Assembly: GCF_002091675.1 (NCBI RefSeq)
Contig: NZ_BDAE01000001.1
Location: 186,001-250,000, forward strand
Source of the DNA: Pseudomonas luteola NBRC 103146
GTDB lineage: Bacteria; Pseudomonadota; Gammaproteobacteria; Pseudomonadales; Pseudomonadaceae
DNA: 64,000 bases
Direction of reading: 5' to 3'
The notes beneath the pieces were generated by a model. The model was given only the letters and a program-made list of their open reading frames with translations, did no database searches and had not been told where the DNA came from. Position numbers and translations under genes: made by a program. Positions 1-7,432 of this stretch are shown here, in pieces. How positions within the stretch are numbered: position 1 is the first letter of the stretch; every line of letters begins with the position of its first letter.

Positions 1-994
1 CCATGGGAACGCTGTTTGAGCGGACCTTTTCGTGCATTGTCATGTTGTAGGCATACAGATAGGAAGTGCCCAGCGCGACGTGAGGATAGAGATTGGCATG
101 GGCCAGACCCAGCTCACCGGCTGCCTGCAGGACGTCGGCTTCTGCCCTTTGGATATCGGGACGGGTGCGCAGGAGGTCACTGGGCACCTGCTGCACCGAG
201 ACCTGCTTGATGCGCGGCAGCGGCTGTACCGTATTCCAAGAGGCATCCGGTGAGGTCTGCCCCAGCAGCGCGGCCAGGGATTGCAGGGCTCGTGCCTGGA
301 CCTGGCGGGGTTGCGCCAGGCGTGCCAGGGTCTCGGCCTGTTGGGCCTGGAGTTGCAGGCGCTGATCGGGCGACGCCAGATGGCTGGGAATACGGATATC
401 CAGCAGGGCCAGGGCCTTCTGATCCAGCGCCGCCAGGGCTTCAAGCGTCTGGATCTGTTGCTGGGCGGCGCGCAGTTCGAGGTACTGGCGCACCACTTCC
501 GAAACTACAGTGACCTGGGCGGCCTGCTGCTCGGCTTTGGCCTGCTTTATCCTGGCTTTGGCCTGCTTTTCAGCACCTTCACGCGCGCCAAACAATCCCA
601 GGTCCCAGACCGCGTCCAGGCTGATCTGGAAAAAGGTATCCGTGGCTGAGACTTCCTCGCTGCTGCGGGTTGCCAATGACAGTTGGGGCAGATAATCGGC
701 GTCAGTCTGGCGTGTCAGCGCGCGGGCCTGCTTCAGACGGCTCGAGGCTTGGGCCAGCGTCAGGTTATCGGATACCGCACGTGCCAACAGCTTATCCAGT
801 ACGGGGTCGTTGAAGGACTTCCACCAGCCGTGCAGATCAACGGTCGGCGCTGCCGATGCAGGCTGGGCAACCTGTTGCTGCCACTGGCCCGGCAGCGTCT
901 GGGGCAGCGCCGGTGCATCGATCTGCGAGCAGCCCGCCAGCACCGTGAGTGCCAGGCTGCAGGTAGAGCGAAACGTGACCGGAAAGCGAACCAT
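1..994 (-). CDS. RND-type efflux outer membrane lipoprotein (NodT/OprM family), partial
   Basis: This frame stays open from an ATG at 994 to the left edge, giving about 331 residues of a protein that normally has 450-500. The N-terminus is a lipoprotein signal: a short basic stretch, a hydrophobic core and the lipobox LAGC with Cys near residue 22. A motif typical of TolC-family efflux channels, RTRPDIQRAEADV, lies near residue 290. Such proteins form the outer membrane exit duct of tripartite pumps. The gene diverges from the two-component pair at 1276-3143, which probably controls it. It is first in its transcript, so periplasmic and inner membrane pump genes may follow to the left. A 15-bp direct repeat encoding KQAKA occurs twice near mid-protein. 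Family is clear; substrate is unknown. Confidence 0.88.
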   Translation of the reverse strand, partial: MVRFPVTFRSTCSLALTVLAGCSQIDAPALPQTLPGQWQQQVAQPASAAPTVDLHGWWKSFNDPVLDKLLARAVSDNLTLAQASSRLKQARALTRQTDADYLPQLSLATRSSEEVSATDTFFQISLDAVWDLGLFGAREGAEKQAKARIKQAKAEQQAAQVTVVSEVVRQYLELRAAQQQIQTLEALAALDQKALALLDIRIPSHLASPDQRLQLQAQQAETLARLAQPRQVQARALQSLAALLGQTSPDASWNTVQPLPRIKQVSVQQVPSDLLRTRPDIQRAEADVLQAAGELGLAHANLYPHVALGTSYLYAYNMTMHEKVRSNSVPM

Positions 995-1275
995 ACGACA
1001 GCGAACCCTGGACAGCGAGTATCCAATCGAAAGAGGTTTGTGTAGCCCGAGGCTACGGCGTGAGGGAATTGTGCAAAGTCAAACTTGCGTGGCTTTGCAG
1101 GTTTTGTGGAGGAACGATGGAGACGCGAACGTCCGGTGCGGATGAATGAACGCGCAGGCATGAAGTCCAAGTCGATACGCTTGGTTTGCGCTAGTTTGGT
1201 AGTCCGCGGAGCTACCCTCGTAGAGGTGTGAGCAGGTCCGTATACTGCTTCGGATTGAACTCAGAGGCGCTATGT
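995..1275. promoter_or_regulatory. Divergent control region between efflux gene and two-component system
   Basis: This 281-bp gap contains the start regions of both divergent units. A good -10 (TATACT, 1241-1246) faces the response regulator, but its -35 is weak (TCGTAG at 1218-1223). An imperfect palindrome at 1198-1216, GGTAG and CTACC arms around TCCGCGGA, sits just upstream and could be an operator. The AGAGG at 1263-1267 supports the ATG at 1276. Assignment of the palindrome to a regulator is inference. Confidence 0.4.
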
Positions 1276-2001
1276 ATGAGTAACGACTCCCGGCCATTAG
1301 GTCCTCTCGTCTTGTTCGTGGAGGATGAACCGAGCATCTCGGACATTCTGGTGGCCTATCTGCAACGTGACGGCTTGCGTACCGTGCATACAGCGGACGG
1401 GCTCGAAGCCCTCCAGCTGTTCCGTCGTATGCGTCCAGACATCGTGCTGCTTGATATCCGCCTGCCCGGCATGGATGGCGTAGACATCCTCAAGACCATC
1501 CGCAACGAAAGCGAGACGCCGGTCATCATGGTCAGCGCCCTGGCCGACGATCTCGACAAGATGCTCAGCCTTCGCCTGGGGGCCGACGACTATGTGGTCA
1601 AGCCGTATAACCCGGCCGAGGTTGTGGCCCGTGTCCGGGCGGTACTGCGCCGCACCAGTGCTGTCCAGGCGCAGACACATACGTCTGCCCCGCTGCGCGT
1701 AGGTCGTCTGGAAATCGACCAGCAGGCCTACATGGCCCGGGCATACAGCGAAGGCGGCGAAGCTCAGGTCCTGCCACTGACCCTGACCGAATTTCGTTTG
1801 TTGAGCACGCTGGCCAACCAGCCTCGCCGCTGCTTTTCGCGCAGCGAGCTGATCGAGTCCTGCCTGCCGGAAAGCGACGCGCTGGATCGGGTCATCGACT
1901 CGCATTTGAGCAAGCTGCGGCGCAAGCTTCAGGATGCCGGTTGTGATGATCTGATCGAAACTGTACGCGGCATCGGGTATCGACTATGGCCCGAGTCCTA
2001 G
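1276..2001 (+). CDS. OmpR/PhoB-type response regulator (AdeR/BaeR-like)
   Basis: The product has 241 residues with a receiver domain (about 10-127) and a winged-helix DNA-binding domain (about 140-240). The receiver shows the acidic pair E16/D17, phosphoacceptor D60 in LLDIRLPG, S87 and K109. The start was placed at the ATG at 1276 because AGAGG lies 8 bp upstream; an in-frame start at 1228 would add an odd 16-residue tail. It overlaps the sensor kinase gene by 16 bp, so the two are translated together. The receiver resembles regulators of multidrug efflux pumps such as AdeR and SmeR, which fits the divergent efflux gene. The signal is not known. Confidence 0.92.
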   Translation: MSNDSRPLGPLVLFVEDEPSISDILVAYLQRDGLRTVHTADGLEALQLFRRMRPDIVLLDIRLPGMDGVDILKTIRNESETPVIMVSALADDLDKMLSLRLGADDYVVKPYNPAEVVARVRAVLRRTSAVQAQTHTSAPLRVGRLEIDQQAYMARAYSEGGEAQVLPLTLTEFRLLSTLANQPRRCFSRSELIESCLPESDALDRVIDSHLSKLRRKLQDAGCDDLIETVRGIGYRLWPES

Positions 2002-3143
2002 ACCGCATATGGGTCCGCTTCGGGCTGAATATTGTTGCCACGGTCTTTGTGACCATCGGCCTGCTCTGGGCCACCATATTCGTCTACACCCAATACGAGT
2101 ACGACCGCTTCTACAACAACCTGCCCGTTAACGTCCGGCAGGAGATGGATCTGCTTGAGGCGCAGGATCAGGACAACAGTCCCCGGATGATTGAGATCTA
2201 CAGCCAGTACTGGCGGGGCGACCCTTGGGACGGCGAGCAGCTGGCGCTTGTCCTGGGGTTGGTGTTCTGTCTGCCGTTCGGCCTGATCGCCGGGCTCTGG
2301 ACGTCGCGACTCGTGACCTTGCCGGTGGGGTCCATTGCTGAGGCGGCCAACCGGATCGCCCTGGGCGATTTCAGCGTGCGGGCGCACAGCAAGAGCCAGC
2401 GTGGCGAGCTGGCGGATCTAGTACGCGATTTCAACCACATGACCGATTCCCTGGAATCTTTAGAGCATGAGCGCAAGGCCACTGCGGCTGCCATCTCCCA
2501 TGAGCTGCGCACGCCTATTGCCATTCTGCAGGCCCGGCTGCATGCCCTGTGCGATGGAGTCATTCCGGCCGAGCCCCTGGAGTTTCAAAAGCTACTCGAA
2601 CAGGCTGAACACCTGGGGCGGCTGGTGGATGATCTGCATACCCTGTCGGTAGCCGATGCCGGGCGTTTGTCGCTCCATATGGTCACGGTGGATCTGGCTG
2701 AAGTGGCGCGGGACACCCTAGGCAAATATGCCAGCCGTCTGGACAGTTATGGGATTGAGGCCGAGCTGGCGGTGGAGGCCCCGGACCTCACGGTCAAGGC
2801 CGACGAGGATCGGCTGCGACAGATCCTTAACAACCTGATCGAAAATGCGCTGCGCTATGCACGCGAAGGCGGCTGGCTGGAGCTTCGCCTGAGTACCCAT
2901 GCCGAACAGGCTGTAATCGTGCTGAGCGACGCCGGTCCCGGCCTGCCTGATGTCATCAAGGCCAATCTGTTCAAACGCTTTCAACGCGCGGATGCCTCGC
3001 GTAACCGGGCCAGTGGCGGAACCGGCCTGGGCCTTGCCATCGTCAAGACGCTCACGGTGCTGCAGGGTGGCCGCATTGAGGCCGGTGAGTCGGCGCGTGG
3101 CGGCGCACAGTTTCGTATCTATCTGCCGTTGAGCCGTGCCTGA
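1986..3143 (+). CDS. Two-component sensor histidine kinase (AdeS/BaeS-like)
   Basis: The 385-residue protein has two membrane segments (about 13-34 and 84-104) flanking a small periplasmic loop of some 50 residues. A HAMP domain follows (about 105-155), then a dimerisation and phosphoacceptor domain with H172 in SHELRTP. The ATPase domain has N box NNLIENAL (282-289), G1 DAGPGLP (315-321) and G2 GGTGLGL (344-350). All catalytic motifs are present. The gene overlaps the end of the response regulator. The short periplasmic loop fits kinases that sense membrane stress or drugs rather than those with large ligand domains. Confidence 0.92.
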   Translation: MARVLDRIWVRFGLNIVATVFVTIGLLWATIFVYTQYEYDRFYNNLPVNVRQEMDLLEAQDQDNSPRMIEIYSQYWRGDPWDGEQLALVLGLVFCLPFGLIAGLWTSRLVTLPVGSIAEAANRIALGDFSVRAHSKSQRGELADLVRDFNHMTDSLESLEHERKATAAAISHELRTPIAILQARLHALCDGVIPAEPLEFQKLLEQAEHLGRLVDDLHTLSVADAGRLSLHMVTVDLAEVARDTLGKYASRLDSYGIEAELAVEAPDLTVKADEDRLRQILNNLIENALRYAREGGWLELRLSTHAEQAVIVLSDAGPGLPDVIKANLFKRFQRADASRNRASGGTGLGLAIVKTLTVLQGGRIEAGESARGGAQFRIYLPLSRA

Positions 3144-3189
3144 TCGCGTATCAACATAGCCGATACCCAAGGCGATTGGCATAATCGCG

Positions 3190-3219
3190 CCGGCTTGCAG
3201 GCCTGAAGCCGCAAGCCGG
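3190..3219 (+). terminator. Hairpin after the two-component operon
   Basis: A perfect 9-bp stem, CCGGCTTGC with GCAAGCCGG, encloses a 12-nt loop 46 bp after the kinase stop. Only a weak pyrimidine stretch follows, so a rho-independent role is possible but not certain. Confidence 0.4.
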
Positions 3220-3292
3220 ACCTTTCGACTGGCCGCGCCGCTGGTGCTCGACCGGCTGAAAATGGATTTTCACCCCTTATACGAGTTCTCTC

Positions 3293-4786
3293 ATGAAAAA
3301 AGCAGCTGGAATTGCTGTCGGTGTTGCCCTGGTCGTTGGAGCGGTCGCTGTGGGCGGTGCCTGGTATACAAGTACCCAACTGGAAGGTGCGCTGAACCAG
3401 GCCATTGACCAGACCAATACACAATGGGCCAAGACGCTGCCTGATCAATCGGCGCATATGGAACTGGTCAGCCTGGACAAGGGACTCTTCAAGAGTACCG
3501 CCCACTACCGCATCGTTCTGCCGGGTAGCGGCTTGGGATTGGACACGCCGATTGAAGTGCTCATGGTCGACCACTTGGAGCACGGCCCCTTCCCTGCGTC
3601 CCGCCTGGCCTCTTTCAAGCTGGCGCCGGTCATGGCCAGCAGCCATTTTGCGCTGGAATCCAGCCCCAGCCTGCAGGCTTGGTTCACGGCTGCCAACAAT
3701 GCGGTACCCGCGTACGGCACAGCGGTAATTGGTTACGACCAGCAGGTGAATGGCACGCTGACGCTGCAGCCCTTCGAGCTGAATGAGGATGAGCGACACG
3801 TAGCCGTCGCTGGGGCAACGCTTGGGTTCAAGACTGACCTTGAGCTGAAACGCTATCAGCTCGACCTGTCGGCGGACAGCCTGGTGCTGACCTCGCCGAC
3901 CAAAAACGGAGCGATGGTCAGCACAACGTTGAAAGGCATGCGTGTTACCGCCGATCGCAGCCTGGGACAGAGCGGGCTGTATACGGGCCGCTCGGACCTG
4001 GGCCTCCAGTCGATGCAGATCCAGGGGGACACCCTTCCACCGGTGGTCATGCGCGATATTACCGCCCAGGACAATCTGCAGGAGCACGGCCTGAGGCTCG
4101 CCGATACCATCCACTACACACTGGGTGGCATGACGGTTGACGGTAAGGAGGTAGGAAGTGGCCGTATGTCCCTGAGCTTCAGGGATATCGATGCGGCAGC
4201 CTTGCAAGGCATGGCGACCACCTATTCGCAGTATGCCGAGCGTGTCCAAATCGATCCGGAAACCCAGCAGATGCCCGCGATGCTGCCGGAAGAGCGGGCC
4301 CGTATGCAGGCCTTTGGCAGTACGTTGCTGGCGGCCAATCCCGTGGTCACGCTGGACGAGTTGTCCTTCAAGACCGCCCACGGCGAGAGCCGCTTCAACA
4401 TGGCGGTCAATCTGACGCGTCCGGAGGAATACGATCATCTGTCGCCCGCCGAGGTGTACCAGCAGATGATCAGCCGGCTGGATATGCAGCTTCGCCTTTC
4501 CAAGCCGATGATCGCTGACCTGCTCTCGCTCAAGAGTGATCCGTCCCAGGATGCGGCCGACGCTGCCCAGGAGGCCAAGGCGGCAGGTGAGGCGATAGGC
4601 GACATGGCGGCGTCGTCGCAGATGGCTCGGGTGGAAGGCGATGACATTATCGCTACGCTCAACTATGCCGACCACATGGTCGACTTCAACGGCCAGAAAA
4701 TGACCCCGGAGCAGTTCGCCATGCTAATGCAGAACACCGCACTGGCGGCTATCACCATGTCAGCACTGGCGCCCCAAGCACAGTGA
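3293..4786 (+). CDS. YdgA-like DUF945 family protein
   Basis: The 497-residue protein begins with KK and a hydrophobic segment (about 4-25) that is either a signal anchor or a cleavable signal, so most of it should lie in the periplasm. The body has the long, low-complexity beta-rich pattern of the DUF945/YdgA family, with the opening feature TSTQLEGALNQ and a VSLDKGLFKSTA block near residue 60-70. The C-terminal third is rich in Ala, Gln and Asp. E. coli YdgA has a similar length (about 500). The biochemical role of the family is not established. The gene stands alone between a hairpin and the AidB-like gene. Confidence 0.8.
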   Translation: MKKAAGIAVGVALVVGAVAVGGAWYTSTQLEGALNQAIDQTNTQWAKTLPDQSAHMELVSLDKGLFKSTAHYRIVLPGSGLGLDTPIEVLMVDHLEHGPFPASRLASFKLAPVMASSHFALESSPSLQAWFTAANNAVPAYGTAVIGYDQQVNGTLTLQPFELNEDERHVAVAGATLGFKTDLELKRYQLDLSADSLVLTSPTKNGAMVSTTLKGMRVTADRSLGQSGLYTGRSDLGLQSMQIQGDTLPPVVMRDITAQDNLQEHGLRLADTIHYTLGGMTVDGKEVGSGRMSLSFRDIDAAALQGMATTYSQYAERVQIDPETQQMPAMLPEERARMQAFGSTLLAANPVVTLDELSFKTAHGESRFNMAVNLTRPEEYDHLSPAEVYQQMISRLDMQLRLSKPMIADLLSLKSDPSQDAADAAQEAKAAGEAIGDMAASSQMARVEGDDIIATLNYADHMVDFNGQKMTPEQFAMLMQNTALAAITMSALAPQAQ

Positions 4787-4905
4787 TTCTGGTGCACGCG
4801 GTGGCTGGCTGATGCCGCCGCGTTTCATCGGTCTCGGCAAATAGCACTCCCCGCCCCCGGACAATGGCGCTATAACTAACCCACCTTAGTCAGGGAGCGG
4901 TCGCC

Positions 4906-6558
4906 ATGTTGTGGAGTCAGTTCGCCGAAACGCACGAGGTGTTCAATCAGGTCCCGCCGTTGGAAGGAGTCAACCTCTATCGGCTGGATACGCCACTTCA
5001 GGAGTGGATACACCGCTACCGCGGTGGTTGGGCGGATGACCGTCTCGGTGTCTATGGGGCGCTGGCGGGAGGACCTCTGATGGCGGCCGGTTTTCTGGCG
5101 AACCGGTATCCCCCCGAATTTCACAGCCATGACCGGTACGGTCATCGTATCGACCAGGTCGAGTTTCACCCTGCCTACCACGAGTTGATGCGTACCGCCG
5201 TCGAGCACGGTATCCCTTCCCTGCCATGGACCGATCCGCAGCCTGGCGCTCACGTGGCACGGGCAGGCCTCATGTACCTGCATAATCAGGCCGAAGCCGG
5301 TACGAGCTGCCCGCTGACGATGACCTTTGCCAGCGTACCGGCCCTGTTGCACCAGCCGGAGCTGGCTGCGCGCTGGCTTCCCAAGGTCACGGCGCGTGTC
5401 TACGATCCGTCCCATGCGCCCATGGAGACCAAGGGCGGTGTGACACTTGGCATGGCCATGACCGAGAAGCAAGGCGGCACTGATGTGCGCGCCAACACCA
5501 CTCAGGCTTACCCTGTGGACTCTCCTGGCCCGGGCGAGGCCTATGAACTGGTTGGCCACAAGTGGTTCTGCTCGGCGCCCATGTGTGATGCCTTCCTGAC
5601 GCTGGCGCAGACCGCCCAAGGGCTTTCGTGCTTCCTGCTGCCGCGCTTCCGGCCGGACGGCAGCCGCAATCAGTTTCACATCCAGCGCCTCAAGGACAAG
5701 CTGGGTAACCGCTCCAATGCCTCCAGCGAGGTGGAATACCGCGGTGCGCTGGCCTGGCTGATCGGTGAGGAAGGCCGTGGTGTGGCGAATATCCTGACCA
5801 TGGTGGGGATGACCCGCTTCGACTGCATGATTGGTTCCAGCTCGCTCATGCGGCAGGCGCTTACACAAGCCATGCACCATTGTGCTCACCGGCAGGTCAG
5901 CGGCAAACGGTTGGTTGAGCAACCGCTCATGCAAAATGTTCTGGCTGACCTGGCCTTGGAAAGCGAGGCCGCTCTGGCACTCACGCTGCGTCTGGCACAA
6001 GCGTTGGATCAGCCGGACGATATGAGCGAACGGGTCTTCGCGCGGTTGGTCACGGCGGTGGGTAAATACTGGATCTGCAAGCGGGCTCCCGCCTTTATCA
6101 ACGAGGCGCAGGAGTGCCTGGGCGGGGCGGGCTATATCGAGGACAGCCTCCTGCCACGGTTGTATCGCGAGGCGCCGGTGAACTCCATCTGGGAGGGCTC
6201 CGGCAATGTGCAGTGTCTGGATGTGCTTCGTACGCTGTCGCGCAATCCGGACGTGGCGGCCGTCCTGTTCCAACATCTGGATGAAGGCCATGGAGATGTG
6301 CGGTTGCAAGCCCATGTGGCGCGGTTGAAGGCCGCCTTGGCTGAGCAGGATGATCTGCCGTACCGCGCCCGACAGGTCACGGAGAGCATCGCCCTGGCCC
6401 TCCAGGCGCGTCTGTTGCTGGATGCGGGTAACCATGAGGTAAGTGATGCCTTTCTGGCCAGCCGGCTAGGCGAGCGCCACGGTTATGTCTACGGCACGCT
6501 GCCTCTGGGCGTGGCGCATGAGGCAATCTTGCGCCGCAGCGCACCCTTGATGGTATAG
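4906..6558 (+). CDS. aidB: AidB-like acyl-CoA dehydrogenase family protein
   Basis: The 550-residue length matches AidB (about 540) rather than ordinary acyl-CoA dehydrogenases (about 390). AidB-type features include the N-terminal extension with SQFAETHEVFNQVPPL, the FAD-region block GMAMTEKQGGTDVRANTT near residues 182-200, and QECLGGAGYIEDSLLPRLYREAPVNSIWEG in two parts around residues 403-432. AidB is a flavoprotein of the adaptive response to alkylation and binds DNA; its catalytic role is unsettled. AGGGAG upstream supports the ATG at 4906. It is monocistronic here, and no ada gene is in view. A -10-like TATAAC lies at 4871-4876 without a good -35. Confidence 0.88.
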   Translation: MLWSQFAETHEVFNQVPPLEGVNLYRLDTPLQEWIHRYRGGWADDRLGVYGALAGGPLMAAGFLANRYPPEFHSHDRYGHRIDQVEFHPAYHELMRTAVEHGIPSLPWTDPQPGAHVARAGLMYLHNQAEAGTSCPLTMTFASVPALLHQPELAARWLPKVTARVYDPSHAPMETKGGVTLGMAMTEKQGGTDVRANTTQAYPVDSPGPGEAYELVGHKWFCSAPMCDAFLTLAQTAQGLSCFLLPRFRPDGSRNQFHIQRLKDKLGNRSNASSEVEYRGALAWLIGEEGRGVANILTMVGMTRFDCMIGSSSLMRQALTQAMHHCAHRQVSGKRLVEQPLMQNVLADLALESEAALALTLRLAQALDQPDDMSERVFARLVTAVGKYWICKRAPAFINEAQECLGGAGYIEDSLLPRLYREAPVNSIWEGSGNVQCLDVLRTLSRNPDVAAVLFQHLDEGHGDVRLQAHVARLKAALAEQDDLPYRARQVTESIALALQARLLLDAGNHEVSDAFLASRLGERHGYVYGTLPLGVAHEAILRRSAPLMV

Positions 6559-6642
6559 CGCCAGCTTTCCTGCCCAGCAATGAAACCTTGGGCGGCTCCT
6601 GCGGTTCATACCTGTATCGTGTACAAGCAGGTGACGACAGGC

Positions 6643-6960
6643 ATGGGTATGCGCGCCTCCTTTCTGGTGCTGTTGCTGGGCTTCTTCCTTGGAAGTGGCT
6701 ACGCCCAGGCATGCTGTACGCCCGGATCTCCGTGCCCTTTCATGCAGGCCGAACAGATTGACGTTCGCCACTCGTCGCCCTCTCCTGCCTCTCAGAACAC
6801 CCTGATGGTCAAGGCATGCTGCTGCGTTCCGGCACAGGCTGCTGCGGTACGGCTAACACTTGCCCGTGCCCCTCTTCCTTCGGACCCTTACGCGCCGTCC
6901 TTCTACCACTCTGTATACCCCTCCCTGCCTGATCCGCCTCCCAAGGCCATGCCCGTTTGA
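6643..6960 (+). CDS. Small exported Cys-rich protein of unknown function
   Basis: From the ATG at 6643 the product has 105 residues; an upstream ATG at 6580 would add 21 residues ahead of an obvious signal peptide and is disfavoured. The N-terminus MGMRASFLVLLLGFFLGSG is a signal peptide, probably cut after YAQA. The mature part opens with CCTPGSPC and later has CCC, followed by a Pro-rich tail. No family is recognised. The gene ends 39 bp before a 19-cysteine copper-binding protein, so a joint role in copper handling or thiol chemistry is plausible but inferred. Confidence 0.6.
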   Translation: MGMRASFLVLLLGFFLGSGYAQACCTPGSPCPFMQAEQIDVRHSSPSPASQNTLMVKACCCVPAQAAAVRLTLARAPLPSDPYAPSFYHSVYPSLPDPPPKAMPV

Positions 6961-6999
6961 GCCCATCAATCAAACCTTTATTTCAAACGGAGAACGATC

Positions 7000-7329
7000 A
7001 TGATGACTTCTGCTTACGACGCCTGCATTAAAGCCTGCTCCAATTGTGCCCTCGTCTGCGAAATGTGCGCATCGGCGTGCCTGCGGGAAGAAGACGTGAA
7101 AATGATGGCGCGCTGTATTCAGCTTGACCGGGACTGCGCCGACCTGTGCGCCCTGGCAGCAGTGCTGATGCAGCGCGAGAGCCCTTTGGCCAAGGAGTTT
7201 TGTGCGCTGTGCGCTAAGGCCTGCCGTGCTTGCGGTGAAGAGTGTGCCAAGCATGACATGGACCACTGCCAGGCCTGTGCCAAGGCTTGCCTGAGCTGCG
7301 CGGAAGAATGCGAGCACATGGCGGCCTGA
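7000..7329 (+). CDS. Four-helix bundle copper-binding protein (Csp, DUF326)
   Basis: The 109-residue protein has 19 cysteines spaced as CxxxC and CxxC along amphipathic helices (positions 9 to 104). This is the pattern of the copper storage protein family, in which Cys line the core of a four-helix bundle and bind many Cu(I) ions. There is no signal peptide, so it should be the cytosolic type (Csp3-like). The alternative start three bases later is equally good; GGAG lies upstream. It follows the exported Cys-rich gene and is closed by a strong hairpin. Confidence 0.88.
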   Translation: MMTSAYDACIKACSNCALVCEMCASACLREEDVKMMARCIQLDRDCADLCALAAVLMQRESPLAKEFCALCAKACRACGEECAKHDMDHCQACAKACLSCAEECEHMAA

Positions 7330-7339
7330 TCCATCCGTA

Positions 7340-7372
7340 CCCCGGCGCTCCGGCGCCGGGCCCTTTTGCTTT
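7340..7372 (+). terminator. Rho-independent terminator after the Csp gene
   Basis: CCCGGCGC (7341-7348) pairs with GCGCCGGG (7353-7360) around a TCCG loop and is followed by CCCTTTTGCTTT. It lies 11 bp after the stop codon. Confidence 0.75.
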
Positions 7373-7432
7373 GGAATGTGGCCAACCGTGAGCTGACAAG
7401 GTCAGCGGCCATCTGCCTGCAAGGAGCTACGC

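Noticed and set aside
3119-4675. Long open frame (518 codons) on the minus strand over the YdgA-like gene
   Set aside because: It lies opposite a well-supported gene, has no recognisable domain, and its Arg/His/Gln-rich composition is that of an antisense shadow in GC-rich DNA.
4876-6435. Long open frame (519 codons) on the minus strand over the AidB-like gene
   Set aside because: It is antisense to a gene with clear family motifs and no supporting ribosome site or domain.
6580-6642. Upstream ATG for the exported Cys-rich protein
   Set aside because: It would put 21 odd residues before an obvious signal peptide.
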